The notes: generated by a model from the letters alone, not told the origin. 64,000 bases of DNA from Candidatus Saccharibacteria bacterium UBA3218 (GCA_002363125.1 DEWE01000009.1:1-64000); one strand, 5' to 3'. Counted from the stretch's first letter, positions 47,168 to 56,280 are shown. A program made the numbers and translations.

Positions 47168-48935
47168 AGAAAATAAAAAAGGACGTAGTACTGGTAAAGT
47201 AATAAAATCTTTTGCAAGATTTTTGATTTCAATAAAAAAATATCGTTTCTGGATAATGCTATCTATTATTTTGGCTATCGGCTCTGCGGTACTTGGCATT
47301 TTTATTCCAAAAATTCTTGGCGATATGACAAATATAGCCATAGATACTTATCCGAATATAGATTTTGATGCAATCATTAGTAAGGTATGGTTGGTTGTGG
47401 GGCTGTTTGTAGGTTCAGCAACATTGAACTACGCACAGGCATATATTCTGACAGTTGTGTCGGCAAAATATACGAGAGAGTTGCGCAACCAAATTATAGA
47501 CAAAATTTCACGTTTACCTATTGCATATTTTGATAGAAATAAATACGGCGATACTTTATCGAGAATGACAAACGATATAGACGTAATGACTACGTCGTTG
47601 TCGCAAGAAGTGACTGATGTGTCACTTAGTCTATCGATCTTGGTGGGCGTGACTATCATAATGTTAACGATCAGCGTGCCATTATCATTAGTCTCGTTTG
47701 TGGTTGTGCCAATATCTGTGTTGGTAGTTGGTAAAATTATGGGGCATGCACAAAAATATTTTGTTGAACGCCAAAATACCTTAGGTGCACTAAATAGTAT
47801 TATTGAAGAAGATTATGCCGGACAAAATATTATTAAGTCAAACTCACATGAAAATATTTCCATAGAAAGCTTTAATGACACGAACTTTAAACTTGGCAAA
47901 ATTACGATGAAGGCACAATTTTTATCAACTCTTTCAATGCCAGTAACTCATATATTTACTAATCTGGGCTACATAGCTGTAGTAATACTAGGTGGAATTT
48001 TTGCAATACAAGGAAAGTTAACTATTGGCGCATTGCAGGCTTTTATTCAATACGTATCGCGTTTTAATCGTCCAATTACAGAAATTGCTTCAACTACTTC
48101 CACGATGCAGAGTCTACTGGCATCTAGCGAGAGGATATTTGAATTCTTGAATGAACCAGAAGAAGAGCCGGATCCGGAACCAGCTAAAACTATTGAAAAA
48201 ATTAAAGGTGAAGTAGAATTTCATAATGTCAATTTCGGATACTTTGAGGACAAACCAATAATTAAGAATTTTTCAGTAAAAGTTAAGCCCGGTATGAATG
48301 TGGCTATAGTCGGACCAACTGGTGCTGGTAAAACTACTTTGATTAATCTATTAATGAGATTTTATGATCCTACTTCTGGATATATAACTATAGACGGTGT
48401 GCCGACCAAGGAAATGAAGCGCGCGGATGTACGAAAATTATTCGGTATGGTGCTTCAGGATACCTGGTTATTTAACGGAACAGTGGAAGAAAATTTGCGT
48501 TATGGCAATCAGTCTGCAACGCTAGGAGATATCATGCGCGCCACAAAAGCAAGCAATGTGTACCACGTGATTGAAGCTTTGCCAAAAACTTATCACTCGG
48601 AAATTTCAGAAGATTCTGATAATATTTCGGCTGGGGAAAAACAATTAATCACTATTGCTAGGGCTATGGTGGCGAATCCGCCAATGATGATACTTGATGA
48701 GGCAACATCAAACGTAGACACTCGCACAGAGCAACTCATTCAAGATTCGTTTGAAAAATTGACTCACGGAAGAACTTCCTTCGTAATTGCGCACAGATTG
48801 TCCACGATTCGCAATTCGGATCTAATCTTGGTGGTGCGTGATGGAAATATAGTAGAGCAAGGGAACCATGAAGAATTACTAAAAGCCGGTGGGTTCTATG
48901 CGGAATTATACAATTCGCAATTTTCGGATAATTAA
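47160..48935 (+). CDS. ABC exporter half-transporter, subunit 2
   Basis: 591 aa: exporter helices (about 1-330) then ATPase. Walker A GPTGAGKTT (about 382), Walker B MMILDEATSNVD with the catalytic Glu (about 517), H-loop IAHRLST. The signature is altered to ISAGEKQL. The complementary defects in the two subunits (Asp in Walker B of subunit 1, weak signature in subunit 2) are the hallmark of heterodimeric exporters such as BmrCD or TM287/288. It may export a drug, lipid or peptide. Confidence 0.9.
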   Translation: MRKENKKGRSTGKVIKSFARFLISIKKYRFWIMLSIILAIGSAVLGIFIPKILGDMTNIAIDTYPNIDFDAIISKVWLVVGLFVGSATLNYAQAYILTVVSAKYTRELRNQIIDKISRLPIAYFDRNKYGDTLSRMTNDIDVMTTSLSQEVTDVSLSLSILVGVTIIMLTISVPLSLVSFVVVPISVLVVGKIMGHAQKYFVERQNTLGALNSIIEEDYAGQNIIKSNSHENISIESFNDTNFKLGKITMKAQFLSTLSMPVTHIFTNLGYIAVVILGGIFAIQGKLTIGALQAFIQYVSRFNRPITEIASTTSTMQSLLASSERIFEFLNEPEEEPDPEPAKTIEKIKGEVEFHNVNFGYFEDKPIIKNFSVKVKPGMNVAIVGPTGAGKTTLINLLMRFYDPTSGYITIDGVPTKEMKRADVRKLFGMVLQDTWLFNGTVEENLRYGNQSATLGDIMRATKASNVYHVIEALPKTYHSEISEDSDNISAGEKQLITIARAMVANPPMMILDEATSNVDTRTEQLIQDSFEKLTHGRTSFVIAHRLSTIRNSDLILVVRDGNIVEQGNHEELLKAGGFYAELYNSQFSDN

Positions 48936-48937
48936 AT

Positions 48938-49015
48938 AATTACAATAAACCTTACTATTAATCCGTATTGAGCGAAACACGAATTAATAGTAGGGTTTAT
49001 TGTAGTTCTTTTTTT
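48938..49015. terminator. Long bidirectional terminator hairpin
   Basis: Imperfect stem of nearly 30 bp (ACAATAAACCTTACTATTAA against TTAATAGTAGGGTTTATTGT) closed by a loop containing GAGCG, with T-runs on both sides. It overlaps the tmk stop codon and separates convergent genes. Confidence 0.8.
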
Positions 49016-49599
49016 ATTTCTTCAAAAATTTCTTCAATAGTTCCAGAAGCATCAATAATTTTTAGGTTGAATTCTTTGGCGATTTTTGGGTAGGCAGAAT
49101 TGACTTTTTGTTGGAACTCACTAGGCTTAGCTTCAAAGGTTTCCATGGCTTTGCCGCGACCTTTTTGGCGCTCTAAACGAACTTCGTCAGACACTGTAAG
49201 TATGAACCCAAAATCTGGGTCGAAATACTTTTCTGGTAAAAGGTCTTTTGTTAATCGAATAATTTTACTGCGTGATACGCCTTCTCCGTAACCCTGGTAG
49301 GCCAAAGTAGACCAATAATTGCGGGCGGAAATCACTACACCACCTCGTTTCAATACTGGCTCGGCGATTTTTTTCCATAGCTCTACCCGGGCCGCTGTGA
49401 ACAATAATACATTCGTGAGTGGCTCTAGGTCGTATCCACGCACTAAAATCATATCATGCAGGTCATGGGCCTGAGGAATGTCACCATCTGGTTCGTCCAT
49501 CACTACGACTTCTTTGTTCTGCTTTTTGAAATATTCTTCTAGAAGGCGGGCTTGAGTAGATTTGCCAGTACCATCTTGGCCTTCAATGACGATATACAT
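48997..49599 (-). CDS. tmk: Thymidylate kinase
   Basis: Phosphorylates dTMP to dTDP. 200 aa, normal. P-loop IEGQDGTGKSTQARLLEEY (about 5), DEPDGD (about 36) near the usual DRx/EPG region, LLFTAARVELW (about 65), SARNYWSTLAYQGYGEG (about 91, DRY-like block with Arg-Asn-Tyr) and the lid ERQKGRGKAMETF (about 151). The stop of tdk and start of tmk touch, so they are cotranscribed. Confidence 0.92.
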   Translation of the reverse strand: MYIVIEGQDGTGKSTQARLLEEYFKKQNKEVVVMDEPDGDIPQAHDLHDMILVRGYDLEPLTNVLLFTAARVELWKKIAEPVLKRGGVVISARNYWSTLAYQGYGEGVSRSKIIRLTKDLLPEKYFDPDFGFILTVSDEVRLERQKGRGKAMETFEAKPSEFQQKVNSAYPKIAKEFNLKIIDASGTIEEIFEEIKKELQ

Positions 49600-50184
49600 T
49601 TATCTTTCCTCCAAATATTTTTCATAGCAAGCAGGGCAAAGTGCACGATATTCAACTTTGCTGGTGCCATCGATTAAAATGTCTGGGCCATCAGCCACTA
49701 ATTTACCGTTTAAAAACCTGGCATTATAAGTAGCTTTGTGGCCACATTCGCAAATAGTCTTAATCTCTTCTATATTGTGAGCGATCTGGAGCAGCCTGGT
49801 GGCGCCCTCAAAACCGCCATCCTCACGACGGAAGTTGAGCCTTAAACCATAAGCCATCACTGGAATGCCGAGCTTAATAGTGATTAGCATCAACTCGTCC
49901 GCTTGTTTTGGAGTTAAAAATTGAGCCTCGTCAACCAATACACAATTCACATCTTTATATTCGTCGGAAATTTTCTGAAATAAATCTGTGTTTCGGTCGA
50001 AGCAAAAATCCGTTTCGCGCTCTGGCCCAATACGGGTTAAAAGCTTAGTGCCGTTTTTGGTATCGGTCGCTGGTTTGATTACGCAAACTTTATGTCCACG
50101 CTCTTCATAATTAAAAGCAACTTGCAAGAGTTGCATCGTTTTACCACACCCCATTGCGCCGTATCTAAAATATAATTTAGCCAT
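49600..50184 (-). CDS. tdk: Thymidine kinase
   Basis: Salvages thymidine to dTMP. 194 aa. P-loop GAMGCGKTMQLLQ (about 8), VLVDEAQFLTPKQADEL (about 82), the lasso/substrate loop YGLRLNFRREDGGFEG (about 112), and zinc cysteines ICECGHKAT and LCPACYEKY. The operon tdk-tmk provides dTDP from scavenged thymidine, fitting a genome without de novo pyrimidine synthesis. ATG 9 nt after a minus-strand TATAAT (50194-50199). Confidence 0.94.
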   Translation of the reverse strand: MAKLYFRYGAMGCGKTMQLLQVAFNYEERGHKVCVIKPATDTKNGTKLLTRIGPERETDFCFDRNTDLFQKISDEYKDVNCVLVDEAQFLTPKQADELMLITIKLGIPVMAYGLRLNFRREDGGFEGATRLLQIAHNIEEIKTICECGHKATYNARFLNGKLVADGPDILIDGTSKVEYRALCPACYEKYLEER

Positions 50185-50186
50185 GC

Positions 50187-50199
50187 TATAATCATTATA
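50187..50199. promoter_or_regulatory. Interleaved divergent leaderless promoters, tdk and ung
   Basis: The start codons are separated by only 17 bp. Within them, plus-strand TATAAT (50187-50192, preceded by TGC) is 9 nt from the ung ATG, and minus-strand TATAAT (50194-50199) is 9 nt from the tdk ATG. Any -35 contacts lie inside the opposite gene. Confidence 0.7.
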
Positions 50200-50201
50200 A
50201 C

Positions 50202-50849
50202 ATGCACGAGAGTTGGAAGCCGTTTTTGAAATCAGAATTCGATAAACCGTATTTCAAAGAGTTGTCGGAGTTTTTGCATGCGGAGTACGAAACTAAAACA
50301 ATTTTTCCTAAAAAATCTTTAGTGTTTTCGGCGTTTGCGACAGATTTGAATGAGGTGAAGGTGGTAATACTTGGACAAGACCCTTATCACACTCCTGGAG
50401 CAGCAGAGGGCTTAGCTTTTTCGGTGCCAAATTCGCAACCGATTCCGCCATCATTAATTAATATATATAAAGAAATCGACGATGATATCGGGCATCATAA
50501 TAACAAAACTGGCAGTCTAAGGAATTGGCAAAAACAAGGAGTATTATTATTGAACACAGTCCTAACCGTGGAGGCTCATAAAGCTGGCTCGCACCGCGGT
50601 AAAGGTTGGGAAATTTTTACTACGGAAGTCATTAAATATTTAAACGAAGCCAGGCCGCATTTAGTTTTTATCTTGTGGGGTAGAGACGCAAGAAACAAAA
50701 AACCTTTAATCGATAGTAGCAAACACTTAATACTAGAATCTCCTCATCCGTCGCCATTGTCTGCTTATGCGGGATTTTTTGGTAGCAAACCATTTTCAAA
50801 ATGTAATAAATTTTTAAAAGAAAACAATATGGAACCAATTGAATGGTAA
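50202..50849 (+). CDS. ung: Uracil-DNA glycosylase
   Basis: Removes uracil from DNA. 215 aa, normal. Catalytic water-activating motif ILGQDPYHTPGAAEGLAFS (about 55), GVLLLNTVLTV (about 110), and the DNA-intercalation loop SPHPSPLSAYAGFFG (about 182). Family I UDG. Divergent from tdk; no Shine-Dalgarno. Confidence 0.95.
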   Translation: MHESWKPFLKSEFDKPYFKELSEFLHAEYETKTIFPKKSLVFSAFATDLNEVKVVILGQDPYHTPGAAEGLAFSVPNSQPIPPSLINIYKEIDDDIGHHNNKTGSLRNWQKQGVLLLNTVLTVEAHKAGSHRGKGWEIFTTEVIKYLNEARPHLVFILWGRDARNKKPLIDSSKHLILESPHPSPLSAYAGFFGSKPFSKCNKFLKENNMEPIEW

Positions 50850-50872
50850 TTCTGGGCAGGGTCTACCGGATC

Positions 50873-51421
50873 CTAAACCCACTTTACTAATCTAGCATAT
50901 TCTTCAGAATCTTTTGGATAAGAATCTAAGATATCCTCAATGTAAGTTTTGCCGTTTGATAAATTAAGAGTTTTAACTTGAGGCATAGATGCTAGCATAC
51001 GTACCACGGCTTCGTCTGTATCAATGTTTGTCATAGATTTTTTGGGATCGGTGGAATGTGAATGAACGCGAAGTTCTTTGTAAACAAATCGCGTAATCCC
51101 AGCTTGAAGACAATACTTCAAACAATTATCACAAGTTGCAACGCGATTATAAATGGTGCAGCCATGTAAATCTTCGTGTGAAAACAAAATCGCATTCATT
51201 TCGGAATGAATCGCGAAATAATATTTCATTGGACGCTCGCTTAAAGTCATTTTAGACTCGTCGGCGCCTTGGATCATACCATTATAACCAAGTGAAACTA
51301 CACGCTTTTTGGGGTCCACAATTACACAACCCATTTTGGATGATGGGTCTTTGCTTTTAAGCGCAACCGTTTCGGCAATTTTCATGAAATACTCATCCCA
51401 CTCGCGTTGTTTTTGCTCCAT
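50873..51421 (-). CDS. dCMP deaminase (ComEB-like cytidine deaminase family)
   Basis: Converts dCMP to dUMP. 182 aa. Zinc motifs: HSEMNAILFSHED (about 74, HxE) and VATCDNCLKYCLQAGI (about 92, CxxC). N-terminal DEYFMKIAETVALKSKDPSSKMGCVIVD is typical. Shine-Dalgarno GGAGG before the ATG. With ung, tdk and tmk nearby it completes a local dUMP/dTMP handling set. Confidence 0.88.
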   Translation of the reverse strand: MEQKQREWDEYFMKIAETVALKSKDPSSKMGCVIVDPKKRVVSLGYNGMIQGADESKMTLSERPMKYYFAIHSEMNAILFSHEDLHGCTIYNRVATCDNCLKYCLQAGITRFVYKELRVHSHSTDPKKSMTNIDTDEAVVRMLASMPQVKTLNLSNGKTYIEDILDSYPKDSEEYARLVKWV

Positions 51422-51527
51422 AGTTCCTCCAATTTACCCCTATTATAGCATGAATTAAAAAGTGGGGGTTGAAATTTATAACTATTCGTGACTATAATCC
51501 CGCAATAAAATTTAATGGGAGAAATTT

Positions 51528-53255
51528 ATGTCAAAAAAACTGCGAGAAAAATTTGGCAAATCGCACAAGCTAAAAGTCAGAAAAATTAAAGTCAGATATT
51601 TAATGTTGGTTATGGTTCTGGCCGGAATGATGATTCCGAAAGTCCCGGCACAGGCCGAAAGTTGTCCAGACGTACGTATAGTTTTTGCGCGTGGCTCTGG
51701 CGGAGAGCATTATAATACCAACGATTATCTAGAATTTAAAAATACGATTGAAAATAAACTTGCGACTATTGATTTAAGCTATGAGTTCATCGACCTGGAT
51801 TATCCAGCAGTCGGGGTAGGTTTAGATAATCTTGACGTTACAATTGGTGCATTCTTTGGATCGGGCGATGCATATGAGTTTGGCGAAAGCGTAGATACCG
51901 GCGTAAAAAATCTTACCAGAATAATAAACAATGATTCTTGCAAAAATACTAAGTACGTACTCGGTGGATATTCGCAAGGCGCTATGGTGGTGTCAAAATC
52001 TTTGGGGAGTTTGAATGCAGATAAAATCATCTACGCAGCAACTTTTGGTGACCCAAAAATTTATCTACCCGAAGGGAGAGGAATAATGCCGGCGGCCTGT
52101 AGAGGAGAAAATTTATCCGACTATCGCATGTATGTACCAGATTGCCAAGCATATAAAGGCTTACTTGGTGCATATGAGCCATACGAGCCGGAATCACTAA
52201 TCGGCAAGGTCGGTACTTGGTGTAATAAAAAAGATATATTCTGTAGTTCGCATATTAGCGTAAGTGATCATGTTGCCTATGCTTCTGATGCCTTATATGA
52301 GGATGCCTCTAGGGTGATATTCGATAAAATCACGAAACAGTTTGGTATTGAGAATCACATATCGTCACCACACGATACGGCGATTTTGATTGATTCGACC
52401 GGTTCGATGCATAGCATGATAAATAAATACAAAGAAGAAGCTTTTAGACTAGCAAAAGAAACCCTGGATGCTGGTGGACGGGTGGCCCTGTATGATTATC
52501 GTGACCTAAGCGATCCTTACACGCCAGTAGAACATTGTAATTTTGAAACATGTACATTGGAAATTTTTCAAAGCGAGTTGGATGAAATTAATGTTGATGG
52601 CGGCGGAGACACACCGGAATCTTTGCTCTCAGCTTCTTTTTATGTAATGGGTAGTTTGAATTGGAAATACGGCTCGACAAAATCCTTGGTCGTATTAACG
52701 GACGCGAATTTTCTTTCACCAGATCGTGATGGTATGACTTTTGATGAAGTAGTGAGGCTTAGTAAGGTAATAGACCCAGTAAATTTCTACATAATTACTA
52801 ATAATAAATACGGTGATAGCTACGCTGAACTGGCAGAACAAACTGGAGGCATGGTTGTAACAAACTTAAATGAATTAAATCTATTGACTGATTATATTAT
52901 CGAACGCTACGATAGTTTGCCGAGAGTTGAAGAATCTGATTCAGTAGACTTACCCTACCTAGAAATTGAAAAGATTGAGCGCATAAGTAATACTGATGTG
53001 CGTGTGAAATTTAATACTGATGGAACTAAGACTTTAGTTTTACTAAATGGCGTTTTACTTGGAGTAACTGACGAAAAGGAAATTACAATCAGCGGTCTAA
53101 ATAGTGAGTTAGAAAATGATTTGATGTTGGCACCACTAAATGAAACCCATCATGGTGATGGCGTAAATCTCAATCTAGATAGTTATGGGTATATTGAAGT
53201 ATCCAACGGAGTTGTTTCTATGCCAAAAGCGCCAAACACCGGGAAACTTAATTAG
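51528..53255 (+). CDS. Secreted cutinase-domain protein fused to a von Willebrand A domain
   Basis: 575 aa. Basic N-terminus and a hydrophobic segment ending PAQA (signal peptide or anchor, about 24-43), then a cutinase-family hydrolase domain: FARGSGGEHY (oxyanion region, about 56), GGYSQGAMVV (nucleophile Ser, about 147), Asp and His in SHISVSDHVAYASDAL (about 244). From about residue 283 a VWA domain follows with MIDAS residues DSTGSM and GGGDTPESL, and a short C-terminal beta domain. Cutinases cleave esters of lipids, cutin or mycolate-type molecules. Such an enzyme would suit attack on or attachment to an actinobacterial host. Its end overlaps the next minus-strand gene by 8 nt. Confidence 0.82.
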   Translation: MSKKLREKFGKSHKLKVRKIKVRYLMLVMVLAGMMIPKVPAQAESCPDVRIVFARGSGGEHYNTNDYLEFKNTIENKLATIDLSYEFIDLDYPAVGVGLDNLDVTIGAFFGSGDAYEFGESVDTGVKNLTRIINNDSCKNTKYVLGGYSQGAMVVSKSLGSLNADKIIYAATFGDPKIYLPEGRGIMPAACRGENLSDYRMYVPDCQAYKGLLGAYEPYEPESLIGKVGTWCNKKDIFCSSHISVSDHVAYASDALYEDASRVIFDKITKQFGIENHISSPHDTAILIDSTGSMHSMINKYKEEAFRLAKETLDAGGRVALYDYRDLSDPYTPVEHCNFETCTLEIFQSELDEINVDGGGDTPESLLSASFYVMGSLNWKYGSTKSLVVLTDANFLSPDRDGMTFDEVVRLSKVIDPVNFYIITNNKYGDSYAELAEQTGGMVVTNLNELNLLTDYIIERYDSLPRVEESDSVDLPYLEIEKIERISNTDVRVKFNTDGTKTLVLLNGVLLGVTDEKEITISGLNSELENDLMLAPLNETHHGDGVNLNLDSYGYIEVSNGVVSMPKAPNTGKLN

Positions 53256-53451
53256 AACTAAGGTGATAATGGTCACCATACTCACATTTATAAACAGTTA
53301 GCGGGTTAGAGTTGTGGTCATATTCTGCAACTCTAGCCGCCAACTCTGCTTCTTCGCGTGTTTTATAAATAATTTTGTGATTATCGCCAACCCAACAACG
53401 CTCTGGTTCGTATATTTTAGCTTGTTTTAGGTGTTTATGTCTATTAGCCAT
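53248..53451 (-). CDS. Small basic protein of unknown function
   Basis: 67 aa, rich in His, Tyr and charged residues (ANRHKHLKQAKIYEPERCW at the start; YKCEYGDHYHLSSN at the end) with two Cys and several His that could bind a metal. The IYKTREEAELAARVAEYDH helix suggests a compact fold. Minus-strand TATAATG lies 6-11 nt before the ATG (53460-53465). Converges with and overlaps the cutinase-VWA gene end. The function is unknown. Confidence 0.6.
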   Translation of the reverse strand: MANRHKHLKQAKIYEPERCWVGDNHKIIYKTREEAELAARVAEYDHNSNPLTVYKCEYGDHYHLSSN

Positions 53452-53539
53452 GTCTTTTCATTATAGCATAAACTTATTAAAAAGTCAATATATACAGTGG
53501 TGGTTGTTTTTATGCTAATTTTATGTTATAATTTCTCTT

Positions 53540-55426
53540 ATGACTTTAGATAAAAACAAAATTAGAAATGTCGCGATCATTGCTCACGTAGACCATGGCA
53601 AAACCACGTTAGTCGATGGCCTTTTAAAGCAGTCTCATACTTTTCGCGATAACCAAGCTGAGATGCAGCAAACCTTGATTATGGATTCTATGGACCAAGA
53701 ACACGAACGTGGTATTACTATTACGGCTAAGCAAACCTGCGTATATTATGATGGTTATAAAATAAACATCATTGATACGCCTGGCCACGCAGATTTTTCT
53801 GGTGAAGTAGAGCGAACCTTAAATATGGCTGATGGCGTGTTCCTTATTGTAGATGCGCAAGAAGGACCGATGCCGCAAACAAAGTTCGTTTTACAGAAGG
53901 CTCTGGAATTAAATTTAAAGCCCGTGGTTATTATTAATAAAATTGATAAACCAGCAGCAAGAATTGATGAAGTAAAAGACGAGATCGAAAGTTTATTTTT
54001 GGAACTTGCAACCGACGAATCGCAATTGTTTTATCCAATTTATTATGCAATTGCACGCGAAGGTCGTGCAGGTAAGACTACTGAGCTAGACGACGATCTA
54101 CATGTGATTTTCGAGTCAATCATTAATGACATACCGGCACCAGATGTAGATTCAGATAATAATTCGGCTCAACTTCTTGTAGCAGCATTAGCGGCAGATA
54201 ATTATCTTGGTAAATATTGTATTGGTAAGATTTTCCGTGGAAAACTTAAAAAAGGCCAAACTGTAAAAATCTTGCAGAAAATCTTTAATTCATCATTTGA
54301 GGACCGTAAGCTTGGGCGAGCGCCTTCGAGCGTGTCCGAAAATGATGAATTAAGGATTATAAATAGTAAGATTGACCAGATTTTTTCTTACAAGGGTCTT
54401 GCAAAAGAAGAAGTACCCGAAGCTACTGCTGGCGATATTGTTGCTATTACTGGCATCTCCGAAGCGAATATTGGGGATACGATTGCTACTGGCGACAACC
54501 CAGAAGCTTTGCCTACAATCGAACTCGAAGCGCCGACACTGTCGATCTATATTGGCCCAAACACCTCACCATTAAAAGGGCGTGAAGGCGAATTTACGAC
54601 TTCACGACAAATTGCGGAAAGATTAGAAAAGGAACTAGAAACTAATATTGCCTTAAAAATTCAACCGGATGGTTTGGGCTATAAAGTTTCTGGACGCGGA
54701 GAATTACATTTGTCAGTACTAATAGAAACTATGCGCCGTGAAGGTTATGAGCTCGAAGCGGGGCGTCCAGAAGTAGTTTATAAGGAAATTAATGGCGTAA
54801 AGTGTGAGCCAATGGAAGACCTCACTATAGAAGTATCGCCAGAATTTGTCGGCGCTGTTTCGCAAGAACTTGGCATACGAAAAGCAGAATTAATTTCGCA
54901 AGAAATCACAACTACAGGGTCAACACGTTTCGTGTATAAAATTTCTACAGCGGCCTTGATAGGTCTCAGAAACAATCTACTTACCGAAACCAAAGGTACC
55001 GTAATAATGTCTAGTATTCCAAGTGGTTATAAACCAGCTGATTCTAAATATAAACCAGAGCGAAATGGTGCTTTGGTGTCGTTTGAAACTGGTGTTTCGA
55101 CCGCCTATGCTTTGGATGCAGCGCAAGCTCGTGGAACATTATATATCCCACCACAAGTTCCAGTGTATCAAGGTATGATCGTGGGATTATCTAATAAAAA
55201 GGATGATTTAGATATCAATGTTTGTCGTGAAAAACAATTAACCAACATGCGTACCCATGCGTCTGATGGAGCAATTCAATTAACACCATATACCCAATTA
55301 TCACTAGAGCAATGTTTAGATTTCTTGCTAGACGATGAGCTTTTGGAAGTCACGCCAAAATCCTTGCGCCTTCGCAAACGACAGCTCGATCCAATTAAGC
55401 GAAAGAGGGAAAATCGTGCTAATTGA
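53540..55426 (+). CDS. typA: Ribosome-associated GTPase TypA/BipA, with in-frame insertion
   Basis: Translational GTPase used in stress and ribosome assembly. 628 aa. G1 AHVDHGKTTLVDGLL, G2 region with RGITI, G3 DTPGHADFSGEVER, G4 NKIDKPAAR; later TypA-specific C-terminal domain. Residues 248-267 (IFNSSFEDRKLG through SSVSE) are an extra 20-residue segment in domain II, encoded by foldback element G. Without it the text reads LQK-NDELRII, as expected for the family. ATG 7 nt after TGTTATAAT (box 53527-53532). Overlaps tatD. Confidence 0.95.
   Translation: MTLDKNKIRNVAIIAHVDHGKTTLVDGLLKQSHTFRDNQAEMQQTLIMDSMDQEHERGITITAKQTCVYYDGYKINIIDTPGHADFSGEVERTLNMADGVFLIVDAQEGPMPQTKFVLQKALELNLKPVVIINKIDKPAARIDEVKDEIESLFLELATDESQLFYPIYYAIAREGRAGKTTELDDDLHVIFESIINDIPAPDVDSDNNSAQLLVAALAADNYLGKYCIGKIFRGKLKKGQTVKILQKIFNSSFEDRKLGRAPSSVSENDELRIINSKIDQIFSYKGLAKEEVPEATAGDIVAITGISEANIGDTIATGDNPEALPTIELEAPTLSIYIGPNTSPLKGREGEFTTSRQIAERLEKELETNIALKIQPDGLGYKVSGRGELHLSVLIETMRREGYELEAGRPEVVYKEINGVKCEPMEDLTIEVSPEFVGAVSQELGIRKAELISQEITTTGSTRFVYKISTAALIGLRNNLLTETKGTVIMSSIPSGYKPADSKYKPERNGALVSFETGVSTAYALDAAQARGTLYIPPQVPVYQGMIVGLSNKKDDLDINVCREKQLTNMRTHASDGAIQLTPYTQLSLEQCLDFLLDDELLEVTPKSLRLRKRQLDPIKRKRENRAN
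54281..54358 (+). repeat. Foldback element G within typA
   Basis: Left arm TTAATTCATCATTT (54285-54298) and right arm AAATGATGAATTAA (54340-54353) are perfect inverses; extended to 18 bp they match at 17. The core GGGCGAGCGCCTTCGAGCG matches the mnmA element GGGCTAGCGCCCTGGAGCG at 15-16 of 19 positions. The extra DNA is exactly 60 nt (54281-54340), 20 codons. Confidence 0.8.
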
Positions 55427-56189
55427 CACGCATTGTCATCTACATGATCGGGAGTTCTTTTCAGAAGAACAAGCCGAAGAAATGCTTAGACGTGCGCACG
55501 AAAAAGGCGTAGAAAAAATTATTTGTATTGGTACAAGCCATGAAGACTCCATGGCGGCGGCGGAGTTTGCGTCAAAACATAAAAATGTTTACTGGACGTA
55601 TGGCATACATCCGGAGCTGGCAACCGATAAACTTTGTTTTGAGTCGCTCCGAAATACCCAGAATCGAAGTTCATTGGTTGCCATTGGCGAAGTAGGTCTA
55701 GATTATCATTACGATGGTTATGATCGTGAAGCGCAAATTCGATTGTTTGAAGAGATGCTGCAGCTAGCTACCGATAATAATCTACCATTATCTTTTCATG
55801 TGCGCGAGGCATTTGATGATTTCTTCCCAGTAGTAACGAATTTTCCAAAAATTCGTGGCGTGGTACATAGCTTTTCGGATAGCAAAAAGAAATTAAAACG
55901 AATTCTAAGTGAGACAGATTTTTATGTCGGCGTAAACGGACTTGCCACTTATTCGACTTTACCACTACCGCCACTAGATAGAATCGTCTTAGAAACTGAC
56001 GCCCCTTTCTTGACTCCAGAGCCATTTCGTGGTATAATTAACGAACCGGCCTATGTTTCGGCTGTAGCGAAGTGGCTAAGCGAAAAACTCGGTCTAGACT
56101 ATCAAATTATAGAGAGGGAGACAACGAAAAATGCAGAACAAATCTTCGACATTCATAATCCCATCCTTTGCAAAACGCGAAGTCTATAA
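55416..56189 (+). CDS. tatD: TatD-family metal-dependent hydrolase
   Basis: 257 aa. Metal ligands: IDTHCHLHD (HxH at residues 5-7), GEVGLDYHYDG (Glu about 93), FHVRE (His about 128), HSFSD (His about 151), and ETDAPFLTPEP (Asp about 202). TatD enzymes are DNases or deoxyribonucleases and may clear damaged DNA. The start is GTG 55416, overlapping typA; a longer N-terminus would lie within typA and lacks family similarity. Confidence 0.9.
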   Translation: MLIDTHCHLHDREFFSEEQAEEMLRRAHEKGVEKIICIGTSHEDSMAAAEFASKHKNVYWTYGIHPELATDKLCFESLRNTQNRSSLVAIGEVGLDYHYDGYDREAQIRLFEEMLQLATDNNLPLSFHVREAFDDFFPVVTNFPKIRGVVHSFSDSKKKLKRILSETDFYVGVNGLATYSTLPLPPLDRIVLETDAPFLTPEPFRGIINEPAYVSAVAKWLSEKLGLDYQIIERETTKNAEQIFDIHNPILCKTRSL

Positions 56190-56280
56190 TTTTGATACTA
56201 CCAAAGAAACTTTGGAAATCTACGAAGAGCTCAATGCTATAGCGGAGGAGATTGAAAAATGTCGATCAAGAAATTTTTAA
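56131..56280 (+). CDS. Small 49-residue protein, unknown function
   Basis: A short frame starting ATG 56131 with GGGAG nine nt upstream. It overlaps the end of tatD (in another frame) and the start of the next gene. It reads like real protein: MQNKSSTFIIPSFAKREVYN, then a helix TLEIYEELNAIAEEIEKC. Position, ribosome site and overlaps suggest a translationally coupled small gene in the typA-tatD operon. No function can be assigned. Confidence 0.55.
   Translation: MQNKSSTFIIPSFAKREVYNFDTTKETLEIYEELNAIAEEIEKCRSRNF

Noticed and set aside
48938..49015. Long hairpin between ABC exporter and tmk as a member of the element family
   Set aside because: It has long arms and a GAGCG loop but no GC-rich core; a convergent-gene terminator explains it.
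53220..53255. Sortase signal (PNTG) at the end of the cutinase-VWA protein
   Set aside because: The motif is followed by only three residues, without the hydrophobic helix and basic tail needed for sorting.
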